Shown here in pieces: positions 1-6,461 of a DNA stretch of 28,116 bases; the first letter of the stretch is position 1; the number at the start of each line of letters is the position of its first letter. The DNA is from a virus, in the IMG/VR virus record IMGVR_UViG_3300046804_002589, positions 1 through 28,116 of that record; one strand, given 5' to 3'. The position numbers were made by a program, and so were the translations under genes. The notes under the pieces were generated by a model, which saw nothing but the letters and a program-made list of their open reading frames with translations, was not told where the DNA came from and ran no database searches.

Positions 1-2
1 TT

Positions 3-836
3 GGTAACTTTAACGATATTAAAAAAATTATTCAGTCCCGTATCTTTTACCCTACGTTCGTTACGGGTCTGTCGGGTAACGGTAAAACGTTCTCGGTGGA
101 GCAAGCGTGTGCTCAACTCAAGCGTGAGATGATTCGTGTCAATATCACTATTGAAACTGATGAGGATGACCTGATTGGTGGTTTCCGTCTGGTGAATGGT
201 GAGACTGTCTGGCACAATGGTCCCGTGATTGAGGCACTGGAGCGTGGTGCGATTCTGCTTCTGGATGAGATTGACCTTGCTTCTAACAAAATTCTGTGCC
301 TTCAGTCTGTTCTGGAAGGTAAGGGTGTCTTCCTGAAAAAGATTGGTCGCTTCGTGAAACCTGCCACTGGTTTCAACGTGTTCGCCACTGCAAACACCAA
401 AGGTAAGGGTTCTGATGACGGTCGCTTTATCGGCACCAACGTTCTCAATGAGGCATTCCTTGAGCGTTTCCCTGTGACCTTTGAGCAAGGGTATCCTGCT
501 CCTGCTACTGAGCAAAAGATTCTGGAAGGCATCGCTCTGGACCTTGGTGTAGAAGACCGTGACTTCTGCAAGCGCCTGGTTGATTGGGCAGACATTATCC
601 GCAAGACCTTCTACGATGGTGGTATTGAAGAAATCATCAGCACCCGCCGTCTGGTCCACATCATCCGTGCCTACAGCATCTTCCAAGACAAGGCAAAGGC
701 AATCCAAGTGTGTGTAAACCGCTTTGATGATGAGACCAAGCAATCGTTCTTGGAACTGTATGATAAGGTGGATGCTGACTTCCAGATGCCTACTGAAGAG
801 GCACCTGAGAAAGTTGACTATCCCCCCCATATTTGA
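3..836 (+). CDS. cobS: CobS-like AAA+ ATPase (5'-truncated by window)
   Basis: The reading frame is open from base 3 and the true start lies upstream of the window. The visible part is a MoxR/CobS-type AAA+ ATPase. It shows a Walker A GLSGNGKT (bases 66-89), a Walker B ILLLDEIDLA about 60 residues later, and a sensor-like FATANT. The C-terminal half, with STRRLVHIIRAY, fits the family lid domain. CobS is the ATPase subunit of aerobic cobaltochelatase in B12 synthesis. Marine T4-like cyanophages commonly carry a CobS-like gene without the other subunits, and its role in infection is unsettled. The last codons run through a stretch of seven C and overlap a sigma70-like promoter for the next operon. 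The family call is firm; actual chelatase function is not shown by sequence. Confidence 0.85.
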   Translation, partial: GNFNDIKKIIQSRIFYPTFVTGLSGNGKTFSVEQACAQLKREMIRVNITIETDEDDLIGGFRLVNGETVWHNGPVIEALERGAILLLDEIDLASNKILCLQSVLEGKGVFLKKIGRFVKPATGFNVFATANTKGKGSDDGRFIGTNVLNEAFLERFPVTFEQGYPAPATEQKILEGIALDLGVEDRDFCKRLVDWADIIRKTFYDGGIEEIISTRRLVHIIRAYSIFQDKAKAIQVCVNRFDDETKQSFLELYDKVDADFQMPTEEAPEKVDYPPHI

Positions 837-842
837 TATAAT
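814..842 (+). promoter_or_regulatory. Sigma70-like promoter for the gp45 operon
   Basis: TTGACT at 814-819 and TATAAT at 837-842 are separated by exactly 17 bp, matching the bacterial housekeeping promoter closely. It sits inside the 3' end of cobS. Transcription would start near 849, right at the GGAGG sequence in front of the ATG at 858. It probably drives the small protein at 874, gp45 and the following genes early in infection. Confidence 0.75.
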
Positions 843-857
843 TGGGGGAGGTTAATT

Positions 858-881
858 ATGACTTCCCCTTATTATGGATGA
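858..881 (+). CDS. Possible 7-codon leader peptide overlapping the next gene
   Basis: ATG at 858 is preceded by GGAGG (847-851) with a 6-base spacer, the clearest ribosome site in this intergenic region. The frame encodes MTSPYYG and stops at TGA 879-881, overlapping the ATG of the next gene (874). The next gene has no Shine-Dalgarno of its own, and its frame is closed just upstream by TGA at 859-861. Ribosomes loaded at 858 could therefore reinitiate at 874. No homologue can be judged at this length. It could instead be a chance mini-ORF, with the GGAGG serving 874 from an unusual distance of 22 bases. Confidence 0.35.
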   Translation: MTSPYYG

Positions 882-1281
882 CTATAATCAATTCACTATG
901 ACTCTTAATAGTGAAACTGGACTAATTGACATTAACAAAACCCCTGTGAATATGCCTGAACAATCTACAAATCATCTCTGGAAATACAATGAAGATAAAA
1001 TCCTTAAAGAAGTTGAGGATTATGTAACCAGCACTTATCACGGTCATTACTGTGGTGACCAAGATGGATATGCTGACATTCAAACGATTGATTTGATGGC
1101 AGCAAAAAAACTTGCCGCAGGTTTCTGTCAGGCAAATATTCTTAAGTATGGCAGTCGCTACGGTGATAAGGATGGTCGTAACAAACGTGACCTTCTTAAA
1201 GTGATTCACTATGCTATGCTGCTGCTTCACTTTGATGGTCATTATTCTCGAAAAGATAATGGTCTTACTGAATTCCGCTGA
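874..1281 (+). CDS. DUF3310/SaV-like small protein
   Basis: This 135-residue protein is not firmly recognised. Its central and C-terminal part reads like the DUF3310 (SaV-like) phage family: an IDLMAAKKL segment, a cysteine-containing NILKYGSRYG helix, then a charged GRNKRDLLKVIHYA helix. In that family these form a small helical domain thought to bind or modify nucleotides. The start at 874 is forced by an in-frame TGA at 859-861. No Shine-Dalgarno lies directly upstream, so translation may be coupled to the leader ORF at 858. It is the first gene after the 814-842 promoter and ends two bases before the gp45 start, so it belongs to the clamp operon. Function unknown. Confidence 0.6.
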   Translation: MDDYNQFTMTLNSETGLIDINKTPVNMPEQSTNHLWKYNEDKILKEVEDYVTSTYHGHYCGDQDGYADIQTIDLMAAKKLAAGFCQANILKYGSRYGDKDGRNKRDLLKVIHYAMLLLHFDGHYSRKDNGLTEFR

Positions 1282-1283
1282 TT

Positions 1284-1970
1284 ATGAAACTTCAAAACAA
1301 AACTATGAAACTCTCTGACAATACTCTCGCTCTTCTCAAGAACTTTGCTGGAATTAATAATTCTATTCTTGTGAAGAGTGGTAATCGTCTCCGCACGATT
1401 TCTGTTGCCAAAAACATTCTTGCTGAAGCAGATATTAGCGAAGAGTTTCCCCGTGACTTTGCAATTTATGACCTTAACCAGTTTCTCAACGGTTTGAGTC
1501 TTCATCAGGACCCTGACCTTGACTTTACTGAAGAATCTTATCTTAGTATTAAAGAAGGTAGGCGTCGGGTAAAGTATTTTTATGCCGACCCTAATGTGAT
1601 TATTTCTCCTCCCGATAAAGAGATTCAACTTCCTTCAAAAGACGTTTGCTTCCAATTGGACAGCACTTCTTTGGAAAAATTAGTTAAGGCAGCGGCAGTG
1701 TATCAACTTCCTGACCTTTCTGCTGTAGGTGAGAATGGGGTCATTAAACTGGTGGTTCGTGATAAGAAGAACGATACTTCCAACGAATATGCCATTGTGG
1801 TTGGTGAAACTGACAAAGAGTTTACTTTCAACTTCAAAGTGGAAAACATCAAGATTATTCCTGGTGCCTACGACGTGGTTGTGTCAAAAAAACTTCTGTC
1901 ACAGTTTACGAATCCGAAGTACAATCTCTGCTATTATATTGCTCTGGAACCTGATTCGACTTTCGGATGA
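1284..1970 (+). CDS. 45: Sliding clamp gp45
   Basis: This is the T4-type DNA polymerase processivity clamp, a homotrimeric ring that tethers gp43 and also activates late transcription. The N-terminal MKLSDNTLALLKNFAGIN closely matches T4 gp45 (MKLSKDTTALLKNFATIN). AIYDLNQFL and the C-terminal YYIALEPDSTFG also match. The length of 228 equals that of T4 gp45, or 221 if translation begins at the internal ATG at 1305, which is exactly where T4 gp45 begins. I give 1284 because it follows the upstream stop by two bases and shares the ATTATGAA context of other starts here; neither site has a Shine-Dalgarno. The end overlaps the next gene by four bases (ATGA). Confidence 0.95.
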   Translation: MKLQNKTMKLSDNTLALLKNFAGINNSILVKSGNRLRTISVAKNILAEADISEEFPRDFAIYDLNQFLNGLSLHQDPDLDFTEESYLSIKEGRRRVKYFYADPNVIISPPDKEIQLPSKDVCFQLDSTSLEKLVKAAAVYQLPDLSAVGENGVIKLVVRDKKNDTSNEYAIVVGETDKEFTFNFKVENIKIIPGAYDVVVSKKLLSQFTNPKYNLCYYIALEPDSTFG

Positions 1971-2374
1971 TTCAATTTCTTCTCTATTTGACTCCTACTG
2001 GACAACAAATTGTTAGTAGTATTATGCAGAGAAATTATAATATAAAGGAGAATGCTTCCATCTGCCGTAATAAGGAATTGATGGGAATTGTGCAAACTCC
2101 TAATTTTGTAATTTGTTTGGATAATATTAAAAATGGTGTCAGTCCAGTTAATTATTATGTAAATGAGACAGTCTATCATGAAGCAGTTCATGTAGCACAA
2201 GCATGTAAAAAGGGACCATTAGGTGTAAATGTTTCTCTAGATCCTTATAAAATGAATGATGTAGTTCGTTCTGTAAAGGTTGGAAATGCATATCCTGTAT
2301 ACGAATCAGAAGCGTATTTCCTAGAAGATAAACCCGAACAAGTCCTTTATTTTTTGAAAAAGTTCTGCTTTTAA
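1967..2374 (+). CDS. Hypothetical protein with HExxH metallopeptidase-like motif
   Basis: This is a 135-residue protein that I do not recognise as a named family. Residues 70-77 read YHEAVHVA, a perfect HExxH zinc-peptidase motif (H71, E72, H75). A downstream YESEAYFLED (residues 112-121) offers glutamates that could be the third ligand, as in small gluzincins. There is no signal peptide, so it would act in the host cytoplasm. The ATG overlaps the gp45 stop in an ATGA junction. The local DNA is more AT-rich than gp45. The motif may be structural only, but its setting between the clamp and the clamp loader makes it worth testing. The ORF call is firm; enzymatic activity is inference. Confidence 0.75.
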   Translation: MIQFLLYLTPTGQQIVSSIMQRNYNIKENASICRNKELMGIVQTPNFVICLDNIKNGVSPVNYYVNETVYHEAVHVAQACKKGPLGVNVSLDPYKMNDVVRSVKVGNAYPVYESEAYFLEDKPEQVLYFLKKFCF

Positions 2375-2376
2375 TT

Positions 2377-2889
2377 ATGAACATCTTTGTAACTTCTCCT
2401 TGGCCTGCAGAAAGTGCTCTCTGTCTTCCCGATAAACACATCGTCAAAATGCCTCTGGAGTGCTGTCAAATGCTTTCCATTGTAGCATCCGAAAAATGGG
2501 GTCATGGATATGGCACTCTTCCCAAGGCAGATGGTACATCCTATGCAACTGAGAAGGGTGCTTTTCGTAATCATCCCTGTACCAAATGGGCAGCAGAGTC
2601 CATTCACAATGCTTACTGGTTGATTAAACACGGGATGAATTTGTGTGATGAGTATGCAGTTCGTTATGGTAAAACTCATTCGTGCTATAATACTCTTCTT
2701 GCTGCATACTATCTTTTCCCCAAAGGAAAGATTACTGATGTGACTCCATTCGTTCGTGCTATGCCTGACGAATACAAACTTGATGAAAGCATTGATACAT
2801 TCACTGCATACAAAATGTATATTGCTTCTAAACCATGGGTTGCGGACAACTATCTCCGCATTCCTTCTCGCAAACCTGAATGGGTATGA
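2377..2889 (+). CDS. Conserved hypothetical cyanophage protein
   Basis: This 170-residue soluble protein has several conserved-looking blocks: an N-terminal MNIFVTSPWPAESALCLPDK, then HIVKMPLECCQML, a central NHPCTKWAAESIHNAYWLI helix, and a C-terminal YLRIPSRKPEWV. The LPDKH...E arrangement near the N-terminus and the hP.tkW block faintly recall the pyrimidine-dimer glycosylase family (T4 endonuclease V). I cannot establish that by eye, so no function is claimed. Translation starts two bases after the previous stop (TAA-TT-ATG) without a Shine-Dalgarno, and the stop overlaps the next small ORF (ATGA). It lies in the clamp to clamp-loader operon, which favours a DNA-related role. Confidence 0.7.
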   Translation: MNIFVTSPWPAESALCLPDKHIVKMPLECCQMLSIVASEKWGHGYGTLPKADGTSYATEKGAFRNHPCTKWAAESIHNAYWLIKHGMNLCDEYAVRYGKTHSCYNTLLAAYYLFPKGKITDVTPFVRAMPDEYKLDESIDTFTAYKMYIASKPWVADNYLRIPSRKPEWV

Positions 2890-3020
2890 AATACCAAAAA
2901 GGTGACTTCTTTCTTGACAAGGATACATACACGGTGTATATTTTTGACGGGAATGAATGGTGGGAAGTTGTCCCAGATTGTTATTTGAAAAAACTGATTG
3001 GACTTGATTATGAACAGTGA
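2886..3020 (+). CDS. Small hypothetical protein (44 aa)
   Basis: This short ORF starts in an ATGA overlap with the preceding stop and ends inside the gp44 start region, overlapping gp44 by 11 bases. The product begins MKYQKGDFFLDKDTYTVYIF and contains DGNEWWEVVPDCYLKK. This looks like a compact beta-rich domain, with no motif I can name. The tight junctions on both sides argue that it is real, although the gp44 promoter candidate at 2914-2942 lies inside it and could be the main reason the sequence is kept. Confidence 0.55.
   Translation: MKYQKGDFFLDKDTYTVYIFDGNEWWEVVPDCYLKKLIGLDYEQ
2914..2942 (+). promoter_or_regulatory. Sigma70-like promoter upstream of gp44
   Basis: TTGACA at 2914-2919 and TATATT at 2937-2942 are 17 bp apart. 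Transcription would start near 2949, about 60 bases before the gp44 ATG at 3010. The promoter is embedded in the small ORF at 2886-3020, so gp44 and the genes after it may be expressed both by read-through and independently. Confidence 0.65.
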
Positions 3021-3954
3021 TTTTATTTGGGTTGAAAAGTATCGTCCCAAAACTATTGAAGATTGTATTCTCCCAGAGAATATTAAGAAAACCTTTAGTG
3101 ATTTTCTAAATAAAGGTGAAATTCCAAATATGCTGCTTGCTGGTCCTCCAGGAGTTGGTAAGACAACGGTGGCAAAAGCATTATGTAATGAGTTAGGAGT
3201 AGATTATTATGTCATCAATGGATCCGACGAGGGTAGATTCCTCGATACTGTCAGAAACAATGCGAAAAACTTCGCTTCGACCGTTTCGCTTTCGTCAGAT
3301 GCTAAACACAAAGTCGTCATTATTGACGAAGCAGATAACACAGGAAACGACGTACAACTCTTACTACGGGCGTTTATTGAGGAGTTTGCTGGTAACTGCC
3401 GCTTCATCTTCACTTGCAACTATAAAAACAAAATCATCGAACCCCTCCACTCCCGATGTGCGGTCGTTGAGTTTGGAATCAAAGGGAAAGAAAAAACCTC
3501 ATTGGCAGGATCCTTCTTCAAGCGTCTACAAAACATCTTGGATGAAGAAGGTGTACGATACGATCCTAAAGTCCTTGCCGAACTGATTAATAAACACTTT
3601 CCTGATTGGCGTAGGGTTCTTAATGAGTGTCAAAGGTACTCTGTCGGTGGTGAGATAGATAGTGGTATTCTCGCGTCTTTCTCTGACGTTGCCGTAAATG
3701 ATCTCATTACTCATCTCAAAGATAAGAACTTTCCTGAAGTCCGAAAGTGGGTGGTCGCCAACTTGGACAATGATTCTTCTCTCATTCTTCGCAGGGTTTA
3801 TGACTCCTGTTATAATTGCCTTTCACCCCAATCTATCCCCGCTGCCGTTCTTATTATTGCTAAGTACCAATACCAAATTGCGTTCGTGGCTGATCAGGAA
3901 ATTAACATCTTAGCAGCACTGACTGAAATTATGGTGGAGTGTGAATTTAAATGA
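3010..3954 (+). CDS. 44: Clamp loader large subunit gp44
   Basis: This AAA+ ATPase opens the gp45 ring and loads it on primed DNA together with gp62. From the ATG at 3010 (314 residues) it shows WVEKYRPKTIEDCILP near the N-terminus, as in T4 gp44. It has a Walker A GPPGVGKTT (residues 45-53), a Walker B VVIIDEAD (102-109) and the SRC motif (148-150) that gives the arginine finger in clamp loaders. FPDWRRVLNECQRYS in the lid domain also matches the family. A TTG at 2998 would add four residues but is unlikely. The start has the ATTATGAA context and no good Shine-Dalgarno. Its partner gp62 is not adjacent, as it is in T4, but three genes downstream. Confidence 0.96.
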   Translation: MNSDFIWVEKYRPKTIEDCILPENIKKTFSDFLNKGEIPNMLLAGPPGVGKTTVAKALCNELGVDYYVINGSDEGRFLDTVRNNAKNFASTVSLSSDAKHKVVIIDEADNTGNDVQLLLRAFIEEFAGNCRFIFTCNYKNKIIEPLHSRCAVVEFGIKGKEKTSLAGSFFKRLQNILDEEGVRYDPKVLAELINKHFPDWRRVLNECQRYSVGGEIDSGILASFSDVAVNDLITHLKDKNFPEVRKWVVANLDNDSSLILRRVYDSCYNCLSPQSIPAAVLIIAKYQYQIAFVADQEINILAALTEIMVECEFK

Positions 3955-4157
3955 GTTTGCTTAAAATTGATAAGGCATCTCTTTATGAGATTCCTGTAAA
4001 AACAACTCCTGAAAATGTAAAAGAGGCAAATGAAGGTCTCTTTCGCGCCAAAATGACTGTTCCTGCTGCCGCAAAGCATTGTGGTATGACGCAGAAAGAA
4101 ATGAAACTTACTTTTAGAGAGTATTTGAAGTATCATCCTAAAGATTATGAAAACTAA
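3951..4157 (+). CDS. Small hypothetical protein with possible helix-turn-helix (68 aa)
   Basis: The ATG overlaps the gp44 stop (ATGA) and the end overlaps the next gene by 11 bases, so it is embedded in the operon. The second half, AKMTVPAAAKHCGMTQKEM, followed by KLTFREYLKYHP, has the spacing of a helix-turn-helix: an alanine-rich helix, a CGMT turn, then a second helix. It could bind DNA or RNA, but I recognise no family. Because gp62 should follow gp44 in the ancestral order, this gene and the two after it look like an accessory insertion. Confidence 0.65.
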   Translation: MSLLKIDKASLYEIPVKTTPENVKEANEGLFRAKMTVPAAAKHCGMTQKEMKLTFREYLKYHPKDYEN

Positions 4158-4716
4158 AATTGAATTTGATTTTGAAATGGTAATGGGTGTAGTTGAATAC
4201 ACTCGCCGCCTTCGATTTGGAGGGCAAAAATTTAGTCGTGCTCTTATCATTGAAAAGGCAATTGAAAAGACTAGTAAAAATTTAATCTATGTTGGGTTAG
4301 ATGATACTCTGGGTCACGACTTTACTACTAAAGTAAATGAAGAAATTTGGCGCTTAGAGGCAAAAGGTTTAGATCATTTGTTTCAAACTAATAAAACTTT
4401 TAATACTAGAGAAATCACCCTTAAAAATTTTCAAGGAAATGTAAATAATAATTTTCCTGAAAAAAAGTTTGATGAAATGATTTTGATTGATCAAACTCAA
4501 CGTCATTTTGGTATTGTGTCTTTTAAAAATGCTCTTAAAAATTTTAATGCTAAAAAAAATCTCAAAAAATCTGGATTAAAAATTGTTATTGATAAGAGGG
4601 ATGTTGAATATATCGCTAAAAATGTTTCTCTAGCACCTAAAAAACAAGTAAGAGAACTATATCATGAAATTATTGATGAACTTTACAAATGGGAGGATGA
4701 ATCTAATGAGTGGTAA
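4147..4716 (+). CDS. Unknown protein coupled to the Dam-type methylase
   Basis: This 189-residue protein is lysine- and asparagine-rich, from DNA clearly more AT-rich than gp44 or dam. I do not recognise the family. Residues 108-130 (FDEMILID ... FGIVSFKNAL) have the hydrophobic strand, acidic residue (D109), then strand ending in SFK (K127) pattern seen at the core of many PD-(D/E)XK nucleases. That is suggestive only. The C-terminal 25 residues form a charged helix. The stop overlaps the methylase start by 11 bases, implying translational coupling. A nuclease or a methylase-partner role are both guesses, and it could be an unrelated accessory protein. Confidence 0.65.
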   Translation: MKTKIEFDFEMVMGVVEYTRRLRFGGQKFSRALIIEKAIEKTSKNLIYVGLDDTLGHDFTTKVNEEIWRLEAKGLDHLFQTNKTFNTREITLKNFQGNVNNNFPEKKFDEMILIDQTQRHFGIVSFKNALKNFNAKKNLKKSGLKIVIDKRDVEYIAKNVSLAPKKQVRELYHEIIDELYKWEDESNEW

Positions 4717-5590
4717 TATGAAATCCCTGAAAACTCCTTTACGCTACCCAGGTGGTAAGTCCCGTGCTTGTGAAAAGATGGGACCTTACTTCCCCGACTT
4801 ACGAAACTATGATGAGTTTCGTGAACCATTTCTTGGTGGAGGAAGTGTTGCAATTTACATCACCAAAAAGTATCCTAACCTAGATATTTGGGTGAATGAT
4901 TTGTATGAACCTCTCGTAAACTTCTGGCAGCAACTCCAGATCTTCGGTGTTGATCTTTCCAATGCACTTACAACTCTTAAAAGCACTTGCAATACCCCAG
5001 ATAAAGCAAGACAACTTTTCTTAGTTTCTAAGGAGAAGATCAATGACGAAGATGTGTCAAGTTTCGATCGTGCTGTGGCTTTCTATGTTGTTAATAAGTG
5101 TTCATTCAGTGGTCTCACAGAGAGTTCTTCATTTTCAGAACAAGCATCCAACTCTAACTTCAGCTTGCGGGGGATTGAAAAGTTGCCTGGGTATTCTAAG
5201 ATAATTGAGAATTGGCGTATAACTAATTATTCGTATGATTATCTGATGGATGGAAACAAGAGTGCTTTTATGTATCTCGATCCTCCTTATGACATTAAGG
5301 ATAATCTCTATGGCAGAAAGGGATCAATGCATAAAGGATTTGATCACGATAAGTTTGCTGCTGATTGCAATTCCAACAATATGGATATGCTGGTAAGTTA
5401 TAATACGGACCAACTTGTAAAGGATAGGTTTAAGAACTGGAACGCTGCTGAGTTTGATCTGACTTATACGATGCGTTCCGTTGGTGAATATATGCGTGAG
5501 CAAAAACAACGTAAAGAACTCTTGCTTTTTAATTATGGAATTGAAGGACTGGTTAAACTCAATCAATCAAACGAAGAAGAATCTGATTGA
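4706..5590 (+). CDS. dam: D12-class DNA adenine N6-methyltransferase
   Basis: This 294-residue Dam-family enzyme transfers a methyl group from S-adenosylmethionine to adenine N6 in DNA. Motif X RYPGGKS is at residues 13-19, motif I EPFLGGGSV at 40-48 and the catalytic DPPY at 192-195, in the order of the D12/alpha class. A conserved VNKCSFSGL block at 129-137 also fits. I chose the ATG at 4706 because GGGAGGA lies 8 bases upstream; the frame opens earlier but those ATGs lack a ribosome site at the right distance. It overlaps the unknown gene before it (11 bases) and its last 56 bases run through the start of gp62. A likely role is protecting phage DNA from host restriction. The recognition site cannot be read from sequence; GATC is one possibility. 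Confidence 0.9.
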   Translation: MSGNMKSLKTPLRYPGGKSRACEKMGPYFPDLRNYDEFREPFLGGGSVAIYITKKYPNLDIWVNDLYEPLVNFWQQLQIFGVDLSNALTTLKSTCNTPDKARQLFLVSKEKINDEDVSSFDRAVAFYVVNKCSFSGLTESSSFSEQASNSNFSLRGIEKLPGYSKIIENWRITNYSYDYLMDGNKSAFMYLDPPYDIKDNLYGRKGSMHKGFDHDKFAADCNSNNMDMLVSYNTDQLVKDRFKNWNAAEFDLTYTMRSVGEYMREQKQRKELLLFNYGIEGLVKLNQSNEEESD

Positions 5591-5915
5591 TGAAGATCCT
5601 TCACTTGAGAAGGATTATGCTCCATATATCATCAATCGATGCCTCTCTGGACATATTGATTGTCTGATGTTTGCAAATGAAATGAATCAATATCATTTTC
5701 TTCCCAAAAAGATGCAGTATGACTTTTTTATAAATACTCTGAGAGTTAAAAAGAGATTTTCTCCTTGGCTCCGTAAAGATACAATCAAAGATCTTGATTA
5801 TGTTAAACGTTACTATGGTTATAGTAATGAAAAGGCAAAACAGGCTTTGAGGATTCTTACCAAAGAACAACTAACATTTATTAAATCGAAATTTGAAACT
5901 GGAGGAACAAAATGA
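5535..5915 (+). CDS. 62: Clamp loader small subunit gp62
   Basis: From ATG 5535 this gives a 126-residue protein (MELKDWLNSIN...) with LIDEDPSLEKDYAPYIINRC, FANEMNQYHFLPKKMQYDF, RFSPWLRKD and the end YGYSNEKAKQALRILT. These are features I associate with the short gp62 of marine cyanophages. T4 gp62 is longer (187 residues). It forms the small subunit of the gp44/gp62 clamp loader. The frame is open further upstream, but the longer version lies entirely within dam, and ATG 5535 has the AATTATG context shared by other replication genes. The first 56 bases are also the end of dam in another frame. The end overlaps regA by four bases. Confidence 0.85.
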   Translation: MELKDWLNSINQTKKNLIDEDPSLEKDYAPYIINRCLSGHIDCLMFANEMNQYHFLPKKMQYDFFINTLRVKKRFSPWLRKDTIKDLDYVKRYYGYSNEKAKQALRILTKEQLTFIKSKFETGGTK

Positions 5916-6355
5916 GTGTCGTTCTAGAACCTGAAGTAAAGTGGACGCCCGACCAAATGGTGGAAGTGATTCTTAACGAACCTGATGACTTTCTAAAGGT
6001 TCGTGAGACTTTGACCCGTATCGGAGTTGCTTCACGCAAGGAAAAGAAAATCTATCAATCTTGCCATATTCTACACAAACAAGGTAGATATTATCTTGTA
6101 CATTTTAAAGAACTGTTTGCTCTTGATGGCAAACATGCCAATCTTACGGTAAATGATGTTCAGCGTCGTAATCGTATTGCTCAGTTGATTGCAGATTGGG
6201 GTCTTGTAGAAATTGTTGATGTTTCTAAGATTTCTGATATTGCACCACTCAATCAAATCAAAGTCCTTGCATATAAAGACAAAGGAGATTGGATTTTAGA
6301 GACCAAGTATAATATTGGTGCTAAGAAAAAACGTACAGAAGAGGAAACCGAATAA
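5912..6355 (+). CDS. regA: RegA translational repressor
   Basis: RegA is a small RNA-binding protein that represses translation of many early T4 genes by binding around their start codons. The match is clear: EPDDFLKVRETLTRIGVASRKEKKIYQSCHIL aligns almost residue for residue with T4 RegA, as do YYLVHFKELF and IAQLIADWGLVEIV. The length is 147 against 122 in T4, the extra being short N- and C-terminal extensions. GGAGG lies about 8 bases before the ATG. It overlaps gp62 (ATGA) and is the last gene before a strong terminator. Likely targets are the SD-poor, UUAUG-type starts of this same cluster, but that is inferred. Confidence 0.95.
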   Translation: MSVVLEPEVKWTPDQMVEVILNEPDDFLKVRETLTRIGVASRKEKKIYQSCHILHKQGRYYLVHFKELFALDGKHANLTVNDVQRRNRIAQLIADWGLVEIVDVSKISDIAPLNQIKVLAYKDKGDWILETKYNIGAKKKRTEEETE

Positions 6356-6388
6356 AAAAGTGGGGAGAACAACACTCCCCATTTTTTA
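6354..6388 (+). terminator. Rho-independent terminator after regA
   Basis: A 7-bp GC-rich stem (TGGGGAG at 6361-6367 with CTCCCCA at 6375-6381), extended by A/T pairs on both sides, is followed by a run of six T. It closes the gp45-regA operon. Confidence 0.85.
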
Positions 6389-6399
6389 TGTTCTGAATA

Positions 6400-6433
6400 T
6401 ATAATAATGATGTTGCCTTCGGGGACATTATTA
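6400..6433 (+). promoter_or_regulatory. hsp20 5' region: TATAAT and inverted repeat with UUCG loop
   Basis: TATAAT at 6400-6405 could be a -10 box, but no -35 of the TTGACA type stands 16-18 bp upstream. From 6402 to 6433 an inverted repeat (TAATAATG with CATTATTA) encloses CC-TTCG-GG, a stable UUCG tetraloop. The hairpin lies about 20 bases before a strong AAGGAGG ribosome site. It may shape or stabilise the hsp20 leader. The overlap with the possible -10 means only one of the two roles may be real. Confidence 0.4.
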
Positions 6434-6461
6434 ACTTACAGACGCTTTAAGGAGGTCTATT

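Noticed and set aside
822-828. Run of seven C as a frameshift in cobS
   Set aside because: The frame closes six residues later at a plausible protein end, directly before the next operon's promoter; nothing indicates missing cobS sequence downstream.
822-851. C-run/G-run hairpin as a rho-independent terminator after cobS
   Set aside because: No T-run follows the G arm; the sequence after it is a ribosome site and start codon.
922-1242. Minus-strand ORF of 106 codons, and other minus-strand ORFs of 60-200 codons throughout
   Set aside because: All lie opposite clearly coding + strand genes, show no recognisable domain, and have no promoter or ribosome site; they are shadows of real genes.
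5729-5736. TATAAATA late-promoter-like box inside gp62
   Set aside because: No late-type gene follows at the usual 20-35 bases; it is in the middle of gp62 and upstream of early regA.
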